Source: Escallonia rubra (taxonomy: Eukaryota > Streptophyta > Magnoliopsida > Escalloniales > Escalloniaceae). From it: a stretch of 64,000 nt of DNA. The notes under the pieces are model-generated. The model searched no databases. It had not been told where the DNA came from and saw only the letters and a list, made by a program, of their open reading frames with translations. The stretch is from the NCBI GenBank assembly GCA_033065855.1, contig JAVXUO010000851.1:1-64000 (forward strand). Direction: 5' to 3'. Positions within the stretch are counted from its first letter, which is position 1. Every line of letters begins with the position of its first letter. The position numbers and the translations under genes were made by a program. Positions 33,847 through 45,134 of the stretch are shown piece by piece.

Positions 33847-35458
33847 TTAATTTTTCTTCTTTTTTGTTCGTAACTGAGTTATTTTGTTATCTTGTTCGGT
33901 AACTTAGTACTGTGACGTTCCTAACAAACAAGAAATCCAACAAGTTATTACCAAAGAAGATCTTCGTAGACATTTCACCCAAATAAAATAAAAAATCTTC
34001 GTAATCGTTGAATTTCGTAACTTATACCTGAAATTCATTGGAATGAAGATTTAACTTGCTCAAGGACCCGAACAAAATGACTTGTCTGCCCCCAACATAA
34101 GAGGAGATTTAACTTGCTTAAAAATCCGCTCAATCGTCATCATCCATACAGTCCTTTTGCGGCCTCCTAATTCCTCCCCTTCGTGTCCTAATTCCTAGCT
34201 TTTCCCTCTCAATTCACCAAAAAAATCCGGCAAGATCAGACGAGTTCATGATGGACAGATCACGCGAGATCGAAACCTTATGAACAGATACGATGAGATC
34301 AAATCTGAACATATTCTGATGAAAAGATTCGGCAAAGAGATTTTCGTTGAGATCTAATGCGACAAAGTGCGGTTGTTCGACATTGGTGCACGGACGAATC
34401 AAATCTATGGTGGCCTGTCAAAAATTGCTAATTCGTTTCCTATAATTGTTAATGGCTTTTAGGCTGAGGTTTGTGACGTTTCCCTTTATCCTTTGACAAC
34501 ATGGACTTCAAGTTGGACGGTTTTTAACCGTTTTTGTGCGGTGGAGAGCAATTTTAAATTGGCTTGAACTTTCGTGTTACACTTTGCCACTTCGATACTA
34601 GAGATTTAGTGTTACTAAAGGCGCGTCTAGGCGCAAGGGCGCAGCGCTGTAGGTATGCCTCACCTAGGACTTGGTGCAGCACCTTTGAGGAGGCGCGCCT
34701 TGCGCGCAGGGTGCACCACGGTGGTGGAGCCACTACATAAGGCTCAACAATCTGAGCCTTTGATTAATGCCATGGCGGCATCATCTCAACTGTCAATGTT
34801 TTCTATTTCCTTTCTTTTTTTTAGCCGTTTGTGTGGTAGATTTTGAATTAGTTTGGAGTTCCTTCCTATACTTAAGTCACTTCGATACAAAGGGATTCAG
34901 TGTTATCAAAGGCGTGGCGCTATGCCTCGCCTAAGGCTTGGTGCAAGACCTTCAAGGAAGGGGCGACGGTGGTGGAGCCACTGCATAAGGCTCGACGACC
35001 TGAGCATTGGATTAATGCCATCGTGGCGTCATCTCGACTGCGTTTTCTATTTCCTTCCTTTGATAACTCCAATCAGATCGGTTCCTCAACCTAAAACCCA
35101 AATTCCACCATTTTTCACTACTCCGTCATCACTGCTGCGCCCTTCGCCGCTACCGTTGCTCCCGTCGCCGCCGGCTACTGCTCTTCTGCTCCATTTGCCA
35201 TTACACCACCATCTCACTCTTTCTCTCTCAGCTTCCTCGCCATCACGCATTAAGACACATCAGTAAGCAATCACAGAGAACCAACCATTTATTCACGACA
35301 AGTGATTGACTGAATTGAACAGATAACCACTTAAGGCAACTATCCATGGAGTGATATTTAAAACAGAAACCATTGTTGTAAAACACGAACTCATCTGTTT
35401 TTCTGCCACCAATGTTAAATACGAAAACAATCATATAAAGAAGTGTTTGATGTTTAAT

Positions 35459-36022
35459 AACACAACCAAGCTGATTAGTTGGAAATTCCCAGATGCAGGA
35501 TTCATGAAAGTCAATACAGATGGAGCGGCTAAAGGCAACCCAGGCCAAAGCGGATATGGAGGGATAGCCAGAAATGACCAAGGAAAATGGATAGAAGGTT
35601 TCTATGGGAATATCGGACAAAGTAACAGCCTCAATGCTGAATTATGGGGAGTTCACAGAGGCCTCATGACCATAAGAGAAAGAAACTGGGGGAAAGCTAC
35701 ACTCGAGATAGATTCTACCGCTGTCCTCCAACTGATCTTGGAACAAAACACTCAGAACCACCCACTCAGAGCACTGGTGGAGGACTGCCGAAACATCATC
35801 AAGCAAATGGGAAGCGTTCTAATGCACACAATGCGTGAAGGAAACCAATGTGCGGACTATTTGGCGAACCTAGGTGTTGGACAAAACGAGAAGTATGTAT
35901 ATATTAGTGAAGCACCTAGCGAATTGTCTAGCCTTATTTTGGCTGATCTGTGTGGAGTGGCTCATATGAGGCCCTCCAAGTAGTATGTCTTTCATTTCTT
36001 TTTTTCCTTTGTACCAAATAAA
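35459..36022 (+). mobile_element. 5'-truncated LINE containing a complete RNase H domain
   Basis: Flanked by ATGTTTAAT (35450-35458 and 36023-36031); block II copy 1 has a single copy (about 9967). The frame through the element to the stop at 35981-35983 encodes an RNase H-like domain (RVT_3 type of plant LINEs) with FMKVNTDGAAKGNPGQSGYG, SLNAELWGV, LEIDSTAV and NQCADYLANLG. These give the catalytic D, E, D and D residues in order, all intact. The 3' end is a short T-rich leader and CAAATAAA. It is a dead-on-arrival L1-type insertion. Confidence 0.85.
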
Positions 36023-36153
36023 ATGTTTAATGCACTAATACGAAATTGTCATGTTTTGGAACTTTTTTACGCGATTTTAATGTATTGTATTAATATTTAT
36101 ATATTTTTATTCGGTGTCTTGCTTTAAAAAGACGCATGCCTGAAACTAGTCCT

Positions 36154-38100
36154 CAAGATTCCTTTGCGCCTTCATCTTTAATAGCATCGGAGGGATCCCA
36201 AATTGCTGGTGGCAGTGTAGTGCTAGCAGTTCATGGTTTTGCTTTGATATTTTTAGTTTTCTATGTTAAAGACTGCTATTCAAAAGAAGTAAATTTGGCT
36301 TGTCAGTCTTTTTCTAGCGACGTTAGTTGGATGGGTCTACGATGGGCGGGCTCACCACCCCCCCCCCCTCTCTCTAAAATTGGTTTTGTTTAGTTTAGTG
36401 GTCATCTTGTTTTCTACCTCATGTTTTTGCCTTTTAGGGGGGGTGGGTTATCTTGACTTCTATTTATTCATCATCGCCAATGCCTTTATATTTCTTGCGT
36501 AAGGTCCTTTGTCGAATTTCTTGATATTAAGCTTCTTGGACATGGTTGCTTCCGCCTACCTATCATTCTTTATTGGGTACTTATCCGATTTAACTTGGTT
36601 GTCGGTGGTTTTAACAAATCTCGAATTCCTATCTCCGCCGCCCTAGAGTGATTTTGGCATGGTTAATCTTTTATGGACAGAGATTTTGATGGACTAAGTC
36701 TTGCTATGAAACTATTATTGAAAAATGGGCAAGCATGGAAAGATCGAGGTAAGACACGAACAATCTGGAAGGATAATGGGGTAGCAAGTAGAGGATGTGA
36801 TTTTTTGTACGCTTAGTTGTGTGGCTTCAACTTTGCATATTGTGGGTCTTGAGGGTATTTTAGATTGACATGGAGTTTATTTATTGTAATAATAAATTTG
36901 TAAATGGAATTAAAAAAAAGTTAGTACATATGATGAAGTTTCAGGATCAATCATATGAAGCGCAATCTCTAGCAAGTATGCGTGTGATGCAAGGACAAAC
37001 GTCTTCAAGGACCGGTTCCAAACAACCACAACTGGGCAACTGGCATAAGGATATCGCCAAGCAAATATGGAAACAAGACTTAGAACTTGAAGCTGTCCGT
37101 ATGACTTCTATGTTATATATAATTTTGTCCATGAAATGAAATAATGAAGCAGTACTATGTTTAGTTTTGAATTTTGTAATATAACCGATATCTGTGTATG
37201 CAAACTGTAGCAAAAGGTTAGGATTGTCATGTGAACTTATTTTATGCAATAATATTATTTCTAGTTTGAAAATCTAAAGAAACTTATTATAACCCACGAT
37301 GTGCAATATTTAGCAAACAAATTACTTATTCAAGATGGACACAAATACACTTCTTCAGCGATCAAGTGTTGAGAACAAAATATAGATGATGCAAGTGGTA
37401 ATTTCAATTGCAGTTTGAACCCTGGCTTGGCAAGTTCCAGTCATACTAGTCCCCACTGCTCAGTATTTGGTTTGGTTAAATTTACTAGTTTTGGTAGGTC
37501 TGCAAATCTGTACCCCAAATTTTCTGTCACTTACTATAGCTGTAAAAGATTCATTTTTCAACCAACTTTTGCGTGCATAAAGTTGATAGGGGGGATGAGA
37601 AAGTTACTTGAGATACTGATGTTGATATATCCAAGATTCTTGGCTAATTGCATTTTTGTCAAGTATTGTGAAAGCTTGCAAGTGTGTGGTGTTGGTTTTG
37701 AAGAACTAGTCCAAAGACCCAAAAGAGCTAGTTCATTTTCAAAGAAAAGGTAGATGATTTCCCGCCTTTCCCCACTTAAGTGCTCCCTCTCTCTCTTTCA
37801 CACACATACGCACGCACAGACAGTAAGACCAGATTTTCCTGTCACGATTCTGGAGGAATCAGGGCAAAAGACCGATTCTCGACTGGTCAGTAGTTAGATT
37901 CTTGTTACATTTGACTTGGTATGTTTATATCTCTAGGAAAGGAATCCAAGATTTCTTAAACAAAATGCATTAAGAAGGATTTCATTACATAGTAGTAAGA
38001 AGAAAGTAGGGAGTGCAACATTCAATGATTTATAAATGCTAGTAAATAACGACATAGATAAGCAATAAGAAGAATAGGGATATGCATTGATTGATAAAGT
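36154..38100. other. Stretch without recognised gene
   Basis: AT-rich DNA with a poly-C run at 36357-36367 and a short CT/CA microsatellite near 37786-37815. An exon-like frame at 36944-37139, preceded by GTTTCAG and encoding QTSSRTGSKQPQLGNWH, could not be assigned. Confidence 0.35.
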
Positions 38101-38109
38101 AGTTGATGA

Positions 38110-38207
38110 ATGATGAAACATATTAATCTCCTTTAGGGAGATTAACGTTTCATCTTTATTCTTGCTGCTTCGCCTTCATGCTCCAACGACGCTTCAGGCT
38201 CTTCATC
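38110..38207 (-). other. Predicted 3' UTR exon of the RADIALIS-like gene
   Basis: The coding exon runs past its stop to CTCAG|GTAGAG (last exon base 38587), and an acceptor CTTGCAG|GATGAAG places the next exon at 38207. An AATAAA signal (minus) lies at 38155-38160. The exon contains codons for RMKSLK, resembling the usual C-terminal tail of this family, but after the stop and out of frame. Confidence 0.4.
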
Positions 38208-38595
38208 CTGCAAGTTTGGGAAGGAAAACAGGAAAAAAGAAGGGTAGGTAAGTAGGTAGATGACAATAACCATTATAAGTAAGCAAGAAAACACTGTTAC
38301 TGTAAACATAAGATGGTGGAACAGCAGGATGCATTCTAAGTAGATTTTAGGAACAATAAGCTGCATCTATTAACCGCAGCTCATAACTTATAGTAGTAGA
38401 TGGGAGCATTGTATGAACGGGCTCTTGGCCTTCATGTGCTCCGCCTTCTGAACTTTTAGCACAGAGGCAACTTTATACGTCAAGTAGGTGAAGTGGGAAC
38501 ATGGAAATTGATGTAGAAGGTGATAGCTATATGATTTTGGGGTGTCACTTAGTCTTACTGTGTGAGCAACTCTTAGCATACTCTACCTGAGCTCT

Positions 38596-38844
38596 TCAAT
38601 ACTTGCCTCCATTGGCCCTGTATGGGTAGGAGACCTGGCCGCCCTCAATACGCTTGATATCATCCACAAGGGTTTCATAATGCCTCCTAACTTCCTCCAC
38701 GGTTTTTCCGCCAACAGCCTTGGCGACGTTGTGCCAGCGGTCAGGGGTGTCCTTGTCATAGACAGCCAGAGCCTTTTCGAAGGCTTTGTTCTGCTTAGCG
38801 GTCCAGGAGCCGGAGCCATGGGCGGACATTGAGTTGGATGCCAT
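38596..38844 (-). CDS. RL: RADIALIS-like single-repeat SANT/MYB protein
   Basis: 82 aa. Residues about 12-62 form one SANT/MYB repeat: [20 protein letters not shown], then [16 protein letters not shown] and [19 protein letters not shown]. The regularly spaced W14, W36 and hydrophobic third-helix position are those of RADIALIS-like (RL/SANT) proteins. These small nuclear proteins compete with other MYB-type factors for partners (for example RAD with DRIF proteins) and affect floral asymmetry, fruit and embryo growth. The ATG at 38844 opens [14 protein letters not shown], typical of the family. The C-terminus is short ([10 protein letters not shown]), lacking the usual DEEQRMRNLKL-type tail, traces of which remain in the downstream exon. 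Transcription probably starts near 39035, below the TATA box at 39066-39072. Confidence 0.92.
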   Translation of the reverse strand: MASNSMSAHGSGSWTAKQNKAFEKALAVYDKDTPDRWHNVAKAVGGKTVEEVRRHYETLVDDIKRIEGGQVSYPYRANGGKY

Positions 38845-39065
38845 TTCTTTCTTCTTGCTGAGTTATTAAATGCTAGTTTGATTCAAAGAGAAAAGTAGTA
38901 CAGTACTGAGTAGTTAATACAACGGGGCAATATGGGAAGGTGAACTGTATTGGCAAAGGGTTGAAAAGGCCGAAAAGAATAGTGGGAAGAAGGAAGAGAG
39001 TCAACTGTGGTTAACGCTCTATTCAAGAGTTTGTATGTGCAAAGGAGGTGGCAAGTTCCTGTTCT

Positions 39066-39072
39066 TTATATA
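39066..39072 (-). promoter_or_regulatory. TATA box of the RADIALIS-like gene
   Basis: TATATAA on the minus strand, about 220 bp before the ATG at 38844. It is the only strong TATA motif at this place. Confidence 0.6.
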
Positions 39073-39095
39073 AGCCCCAGGAGTGGGGTGGGGTA

Positions 39096-39173
39096 GGGGG
39101 GGGTGAGGTGGGGTCATGCCACTTGGTCCATGAAGGGGGGGGTGAGGTGGGGTCATGCCACTTGGTCCATGAA
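39096..39173 (-). repeat. Two perfect 39-bp tandem repeats upstream of the RL gene TATA box
   Basis: Units 39096-39134 and 39135-39173 are identical: eight G, TGAGGTGGGGTCATGCC and ACTTGGTCCATGAA. They begin about 24 bp upstream of the TATA box on the minus strand, so a promoter-proximal binding site is doubled. Confidence 0.95.
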
Positions 39174-42100
39174 GGCTTTGCAAAACCGGGTGACCAAGCC
39201 ACACTAGGTCTAATGTGGGCAATTGTCCGCCTTAATATTTAGAACGTTCAACTTTTTGATGTACAAAAAAGAAAGTTTTTTCTAAAAGACGAACGGCTGG
39301 ACAATATTATGAACACTCACCAACCTTATATTGAAAAAATATTTGTAAGATTCGCTCGCCTTACTTTTAGCCCACATTAAAGAGCGTTCTTGACATCATC
39401 GAGTGCAAAAACCCCTTTAGGAATTTCGAGGATTTGTCTCATTAAGAACCACAGATGAAGCAGGACATGGAACAAGTAGAAGCTTTGAAGAATCAGTATA
39501 TTTATCACCTTCAACTTTTGTTAAACTCGAGCCATCATTTATTTACCGATGTCAATGTCGATGTCTTTTCTTTTCTTCTTCCTGTACATATGGTAGAATT
39601 TTCTTCAAGTTAGGTGCAATCTTGCAGATTTTCTGCTAGAAAACCAAACTGAAGTTTGAAAAGCAGAAAAAAGCTATAATAATAGCAGACACTTCCTTAA
39701 GCTTTGGATTCCTTTATCAGTAGAAAATGGACTTAGCTTATTGAATCTTGTTCACGTGGTTTGCTTATTGGGATTACCAAAACCATGCTTAATTAGGTTA
39801 AGGTTATACCCATATAGGATAAGATTGCCACTAACACAAAAACCTTCATATTGCAGGATTTTATGCAGACTATCCCTCTTTTCATTTTACCTTAAAGTTT
39901 AGGTGGGCCTGCTTCATAACCACACAGAATCCAAGTCTTGATTCAGAGTTCAGTGAACAAGAATTTACTAGTCAGTAACTCCTTTGTTCTCTTTGCATTG
40001 GAGATGATCTTGCATATCAATTGGTACTCTGTCCTGAACAACATTCCAAGGTTTTAGCTGGCCAGCTGAGTCCGTACAATGATTACGGTATGTTTTGCTC
40101 CAAGTAGAGGTGTACACGTATTACCTACTTCACTCCTTAGCTAGCTATCGGGGCCCCTATCTTGAATCTTGTCCCTTCTAGTAAAAAGGATGCGTAGCAG
40201 CTGAACTTAATTTGAGCACAAAAGTCCTCTGTTCCATTCATTATTATTACCCCGGATTTATTTTCTACTCTTTGGTTTCTCAAGTTTCACTTTCATGACT
40301 TGCATTTTGTCGTTCAAATCTTTCAAGGATCTTATATCATCAAAGTGCCCAATTATGGTAATAGTGTTAATGATCTCGTATTAGGCATGGAAAATCAACA
40401 TTGGTTTAATTAGAAACTTTGTAAAATGGTAGCTAGTTAGGTGACATAACATGGTTTAAGGTTGCTTGATCATAGTATTGATTCTTGGATTTGTTAGTTA
40501 TATCTCGTTATCATTGATCTATGTTGACGGTCTCATCTTGGAAAATCACACCAAGAATAGACCAAAAAGGGTATTCAATGTTCGTGACCCTCTACTAGCT
40601 GTGATAGAATTCAAGACAAAATAGGCAAGTAGAGGAGAGGGTTTTAATCCTACTTGTGTGAAACATATTCAAAGGCCATATCAACGTACCAAAATACCAA
40701 ATCGCTAAATATAGCAATTGAAATCTGTAGATGATGATTTGGTTCCTTTGTTGTTGGCTGTTAGTTCAATGTATCGTGTGCTGGAACCACGAACATGCTT
40801 GCGGAGTAACCAACGTTCTTTAATTTTAACTCGTCACAAGGTTGAAACCAATAACTGTTGCTCTTGATTAACTTGAGTTAAAAGCACCGCAAAGCTTTCC
40901 TTCCTTGGGGGGTCATAAGGGTTTGCACTTATTTTGCCGGTATATCTGTAATACCTTTTTAACTCGTTTAGTGCCATGCTTGTCGCTCCAGTACTTGAAG
41001 AAGGTAATAAAGATGTATACCGGCCACCAGTGGCGGAGCCACTAGAAGGCAAGAAGGGACAACTGACCCCTCATGTTTTGAGAGTAATTGTTGTCATATG
41101 CTTAAGCTGTGAAAGTCGTCATCATGATGCATGTAAAACTCATGTTTATTACACAAAGCAAAAGACTTACCCTTTGATCATTAGATTACAACTGGCTATG
41201 ATTGTTTGCTCAGCTAAAAAGTATCTCAATGGGAATAATCGTTCATATGCGTATCTGCATGGAATGATGCATTGATCTTGGAGTATCAGAGTTCAGAGGT
41301 TGGTGGTGAGACACCAATGACGCTATTGCAGCAAGTGGAGTAGATCGCTCCCAGTCTATGGACCTTTGTTGGCTAATATCTTGCAAGTAGACCCCCGTTG
41401 AGTCTATTCACTTTGTAGAATCAACAATGACTTGGTTAAAAGGTGTACAATGATGGCATGTGGGGGATGAGCCTCTTTGGAAATAATGCACGCTGATTCT
41501 TCCTCCCATATATATTTTGATCAAGCTGCAGAGTTTAGAACCTTAATAATCAGGACTTGACATAGACTTTGGTAACTGCATGCTACGTGTTCCTTCGTTC
41601 AATCTCTCATTCATTTTCAGCACGTATTCACGGAGTAATCATTGGAAAGTTTTCATGTCGTGTCTCCAACGCCGTCCTCATAATTATCGCAAAAGTGCTG
41701 GTAGAAGAGGACTTTCGGAGGCCCGGGATGTTTGCTATTTTCGCTAAGATGATCCGAACCTTTAGAGGACATGGAAACATCAAAAATGATTGTGGCCCCT
41801 TCTAATCAAGTTGCATAGGTCATATTCGTGGGATATTGGCCACACGCAAATGGGGCTGCAGTGATCATTGGTTGAAAACTACGTCGGCTAAGATTTCTAG
41901 GAATCTTATGTATATGGACTTTGAGAGATGAGATACACCTTCCTCACCGATTTGTGGAATCCTTATCACCCAGTCTATCTCGTATGGAAAATAACATCTG
42001 TGGATCATTGGTTCTCCCCCTCTTTCTTCGTTGCCTTTGTGGTCCTTCTTCCAAGTTGGAAGAAATTCCCCTCCGTCGACTCTCAAGATGGTATACAATT

Positions 42101-42954
42101 GCCATTTTGCATTTTCTGAAGGATTCTTCTGAGGACTTTCGTGACTAAACCCAATGGTTTCACTCAGATTTTCCCCTTCCATGTGGTTCTCCCCTCGCCA
42201 AATCCACTCTTCTATTAAACGGCTGGTAACCAGGAATCTGCCATCCTATGGGGAAGGGAATAGAAGGCCACCGGCCAGAGGCTGGACCAGCTGATCCTAT
42301 GTTGGCTTGCAAGAGGTTAAAAACTGCTTTTATGGAGAACCTTGGAACAAAAGGGCCAATTTAGAGGATAAAGCTTTGGTTGCTAACTTTAATTTGTTGC
42401 CAAAAAAGGTTGCTTAGCAACCTTAAAACATCTTAATTGGTGGAGAATAGGCACGTCAATTCTTGTGAATGAGAGTCACGGAACCATTTGTTGATCCTTT
42501 ACTCGGCACCTCTCTAAACAGTTTTTTCCTTTTTTGCGTCTCTATAAAAGAGACCATTTTTCATAAATAAGTAATAAAATCGTCTGATAATCCATCTTTA
42601 GATACCCAATGGTTAATACACGGTATGCGTTGTTGGCTACTATGGCGTCTTCACAATAGGGTTTTATATGGAAGAGAGATTCAAAAGGATAAATTGGAAA
42701 CAAAAAGCTATCCACTCAAATTTTTATTTTTTTGAACAATATCAAGTTGGATTTTATCTTCATTAGTGTAGCTGAGAGGGAGAAATTGAAGCCAGTCCTG
42801 GAGATCGCTTTGGAGTTGATAATGTATCTGTGGTTTGTTTCACTTGTGCAAGAAATGATGCCTCAATACATAGGCCAAGAAAACAAGACAAGGAGAAAAA
42901 AACAGATGAAATTCAAGTGTAAAGGATAATAACTGAATGAACAGATGTGAGGGA
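39174..42954. other. Long intergenic stretch, no recognised gene
   Basis: Nothing assignable. AGTGGCGGAGCCACTAGAAGGC (41029-41050) resembles the end motif of the CAGTGGCGGAGCCA repeat family but no partner end was found. Open frames near 41569-42182 on both strands are short and unassigned. Confidence 0.35.
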
Positions 42955-43320
42955 GCAATCCAAGTTGTTTCCGTTAGGGTTATCGAACTACATTTTCACT
43001 AGGATTTAAGACATAAGTTTTAGGATAATAATTGAATGAACAAGTTTAGGTAGCACTCCACGTTGTTGAAAAGATTTGTTAGGGTTATCGAACTTCATTT
43101 TCACTAGGATTTAAGATAAGGTTTTGAATTATATAGACGTTGTGTGATGTTACATTTAGAAATTTGTTATTTGAGTTCCACTCCGAGTTGCTGAAAAGAT
43201 CCTATTGGGGTTATCGAACTACATATTCACTAGGATTTAAGACAAAATTTTGAATCATAGAGACGTAGGTTATGTTGCATTTAGAAATTTGTTGTTTGAG
43301 CTCCACTTTTGTTGTTAAAA
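42955..43320 (+). repeat. Three diverged tandem units of 105-126 bp
   Basis: GGGTTATCGAACT followed by TTCACTAGGATTTAAGA recurs at about 42977, 43082 and 43208. The last two units also share GTTACATTTAGAAATTTGTT-type sequence. Confidence 0.85.
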
Positions 43321-43565
43321 GACTGTTAAGTATCGCTATATAAGATGTTAAACATTTGTGGAACTGAAATGTTAAAGGTGAAGCTCAAATATCACTTTTC
43401 TATATTTATTGATGCTAAGTTATGTGTCCGTAGGTACTTTTGCACTAAAGATCATGAGATTATCTTAGATGAGACACACAACCTATTGTGAAACATGGAC
43501 TTTTGTATCTTCTTAGTTGTTGTTCTTGAACTGCCATACGCCAGAAACAGGGCAGTGTTTGAGTG

Positions 43566-44100
43566 TCATTGCTCTTGTCCCTTAGATACATTCTCTTGCA
43601 AAGTGGAGTACTTTTTTAAGGAAAGAACCACAGCGAAAGTGTAAATTTTATTTTCACCTTTCACCTCAACCGAACTAATGTTAGGGCCTTTATCAGGAAA
43701 AACTACGACCTTGCAAGTATAAGGTTTCATGGCAATGATCTCTGCTAGCTCAACCTCAAGCCGATCTTCTATAGCATAAACCCCAGCGTTGGGTTTCTTA
43801 TAAAAGGTTCTTTTGGAGGAGTTCCTCCTATCTCTCTTACATTGAAATAGTTCCTCATATCTTAAGCTCCTATCGCTCAACTCGAACAGGTCATGAAACT
43901 CCATCCTCTCAAATTTGATCATCTTATCAAAATGAAGGTCGTTCAGGGCCAAATTGACGAACTCGAATTCAGGCACATGGACTTTGACTTTATCTTTGGC
44001 TTGCTTAAACATTCTACGAAGTCGGCGACTGATTCTACGAACATTTGTTGTAGTTTGGTCAGATCAATGATAAAGTCCTTCGAGATTATTCTTTAGAATT
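43566..44100 (-). pseudogene. Decayed Ty3/gypsy gag fragment
   Basis: The minus-strand frame from 44012 encodes FKQAKDKVKVHVPEFEFVNL, then a stretch ending HDLFELSDRSLRYEELF. The pattern (short helical block, FxxLFEL, RYEELF) is that of plant gypsy gag proteins. The expected upstream gag block (ESVADFVE) is in another frame across the ATG, so a frameshift has occurred. No protease, RT or integrase was found nearby. Confidence 0.55.
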
Positions 44101-45134
44101 GAGCATGAAAAAGATCTTCCATTTGAGCCTAAGTGGACAAAGAGTTAGACTGTATACCGATATACCATGTGAAAGCCATATCAGAAAGAGAATTGGGAGA
44201 TATATAACTTAACTTGAAAAAATCTACTCAGACCAACTTTTAAAATTGGGATGTACATCGTGCTCAAAAGTGGACGGACTAGTTTCACCACTAAAGGTAG
44301 CAAAGTTCGGGACTCTGTAATCTTTTGGAAAAGAAAAGTTTATATCGACCCAGTCATGATAAGTTTTAGAATAACATGTCGGCCTACTCATCTAGTTCGA
44401 CCTCCTCTCTACTGAGATCTACCAGTCTGTCTCTATAAACCTTCATTTGGGGATTAGAAGAGGAATGAATATAAGCATACTAAGTCTAAGTGCAGATCAA
44501 TTTGGCCCATATTATCTCCCAAGGGTATCAGGGTGTAATGGTGTATACAGTGTGATATGTTTCTCCTTGGGGCCTCCACTCTTGATTGATTCTTTGTCGA
44601 AACTAGTCAGCATGTGATTTGACATTGGCTTGAAAGTCAGCATAAGTTTGATTTATCTCCTGCGGGCCGTCTATTCCCTTGTTCGCCCTGAGTCCCTTGT
44701 TCTGTGGTGCAGCAACTCTGCTGCTGGAACACGCTCATCATGTTCTCCTGTTTAATAACTCTATAAACATAGTTGTACTTTCATTAGACATACTCCATTG
44801 CATGTTTTCGAACACGCTCATCATCGTGTGGAAATGTTCATTGCTTAGAACCTCCTTCCCAGCGAGGTCCTCGCTTTGATTTCCAAACGAGCTCAACTAA
44901 TCTTCTCATTCTCCGTTTATGCTCACATAGCCTTCAAAGTTAGAGTTGACCGTATAAGGATTCTGGGAGTTAGTGTTACAGATTTTTCCGCAGTATTTCT
45001 CCTAGTTATAGTCATCTTTGCTAAACATAGCAAAAATGTCTCACTGGGCGTGTCAAAAAGTGTTTGCTCTGTAAATGCTTAGGCACGTGACATTAGGTAA
45101 AAATGGATATCTTAGTGGTGTCAGGCTATGCCAA
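44101..45134. other. Probable retroelement-derived DNA, no gene
   Basis: This continues the gag-bearing DNA. Nothing intact was recognised in either strand; LTR ends could not be fixed. Confidence 0.3.

Larger units (their letters stand above)
32423..36153. repeat. Repeat block II, copy 2
   Basis: Homologous to 8366-10105 after removing a PIF/Harbinger-like insertion (32511-33846), a LINE insertion (35459-36022) and about 150 bp near 35276-35430. It retains the internal tandem structure (about 34513 and about 34830). Confidence 0.7.

Noticed and set aside
41865..42182. Antisense 105-codon frame at 41.9-42.2 kb
   Set aside because: No recognisable motif, competing frames on the opposite strand, and no splice partners.
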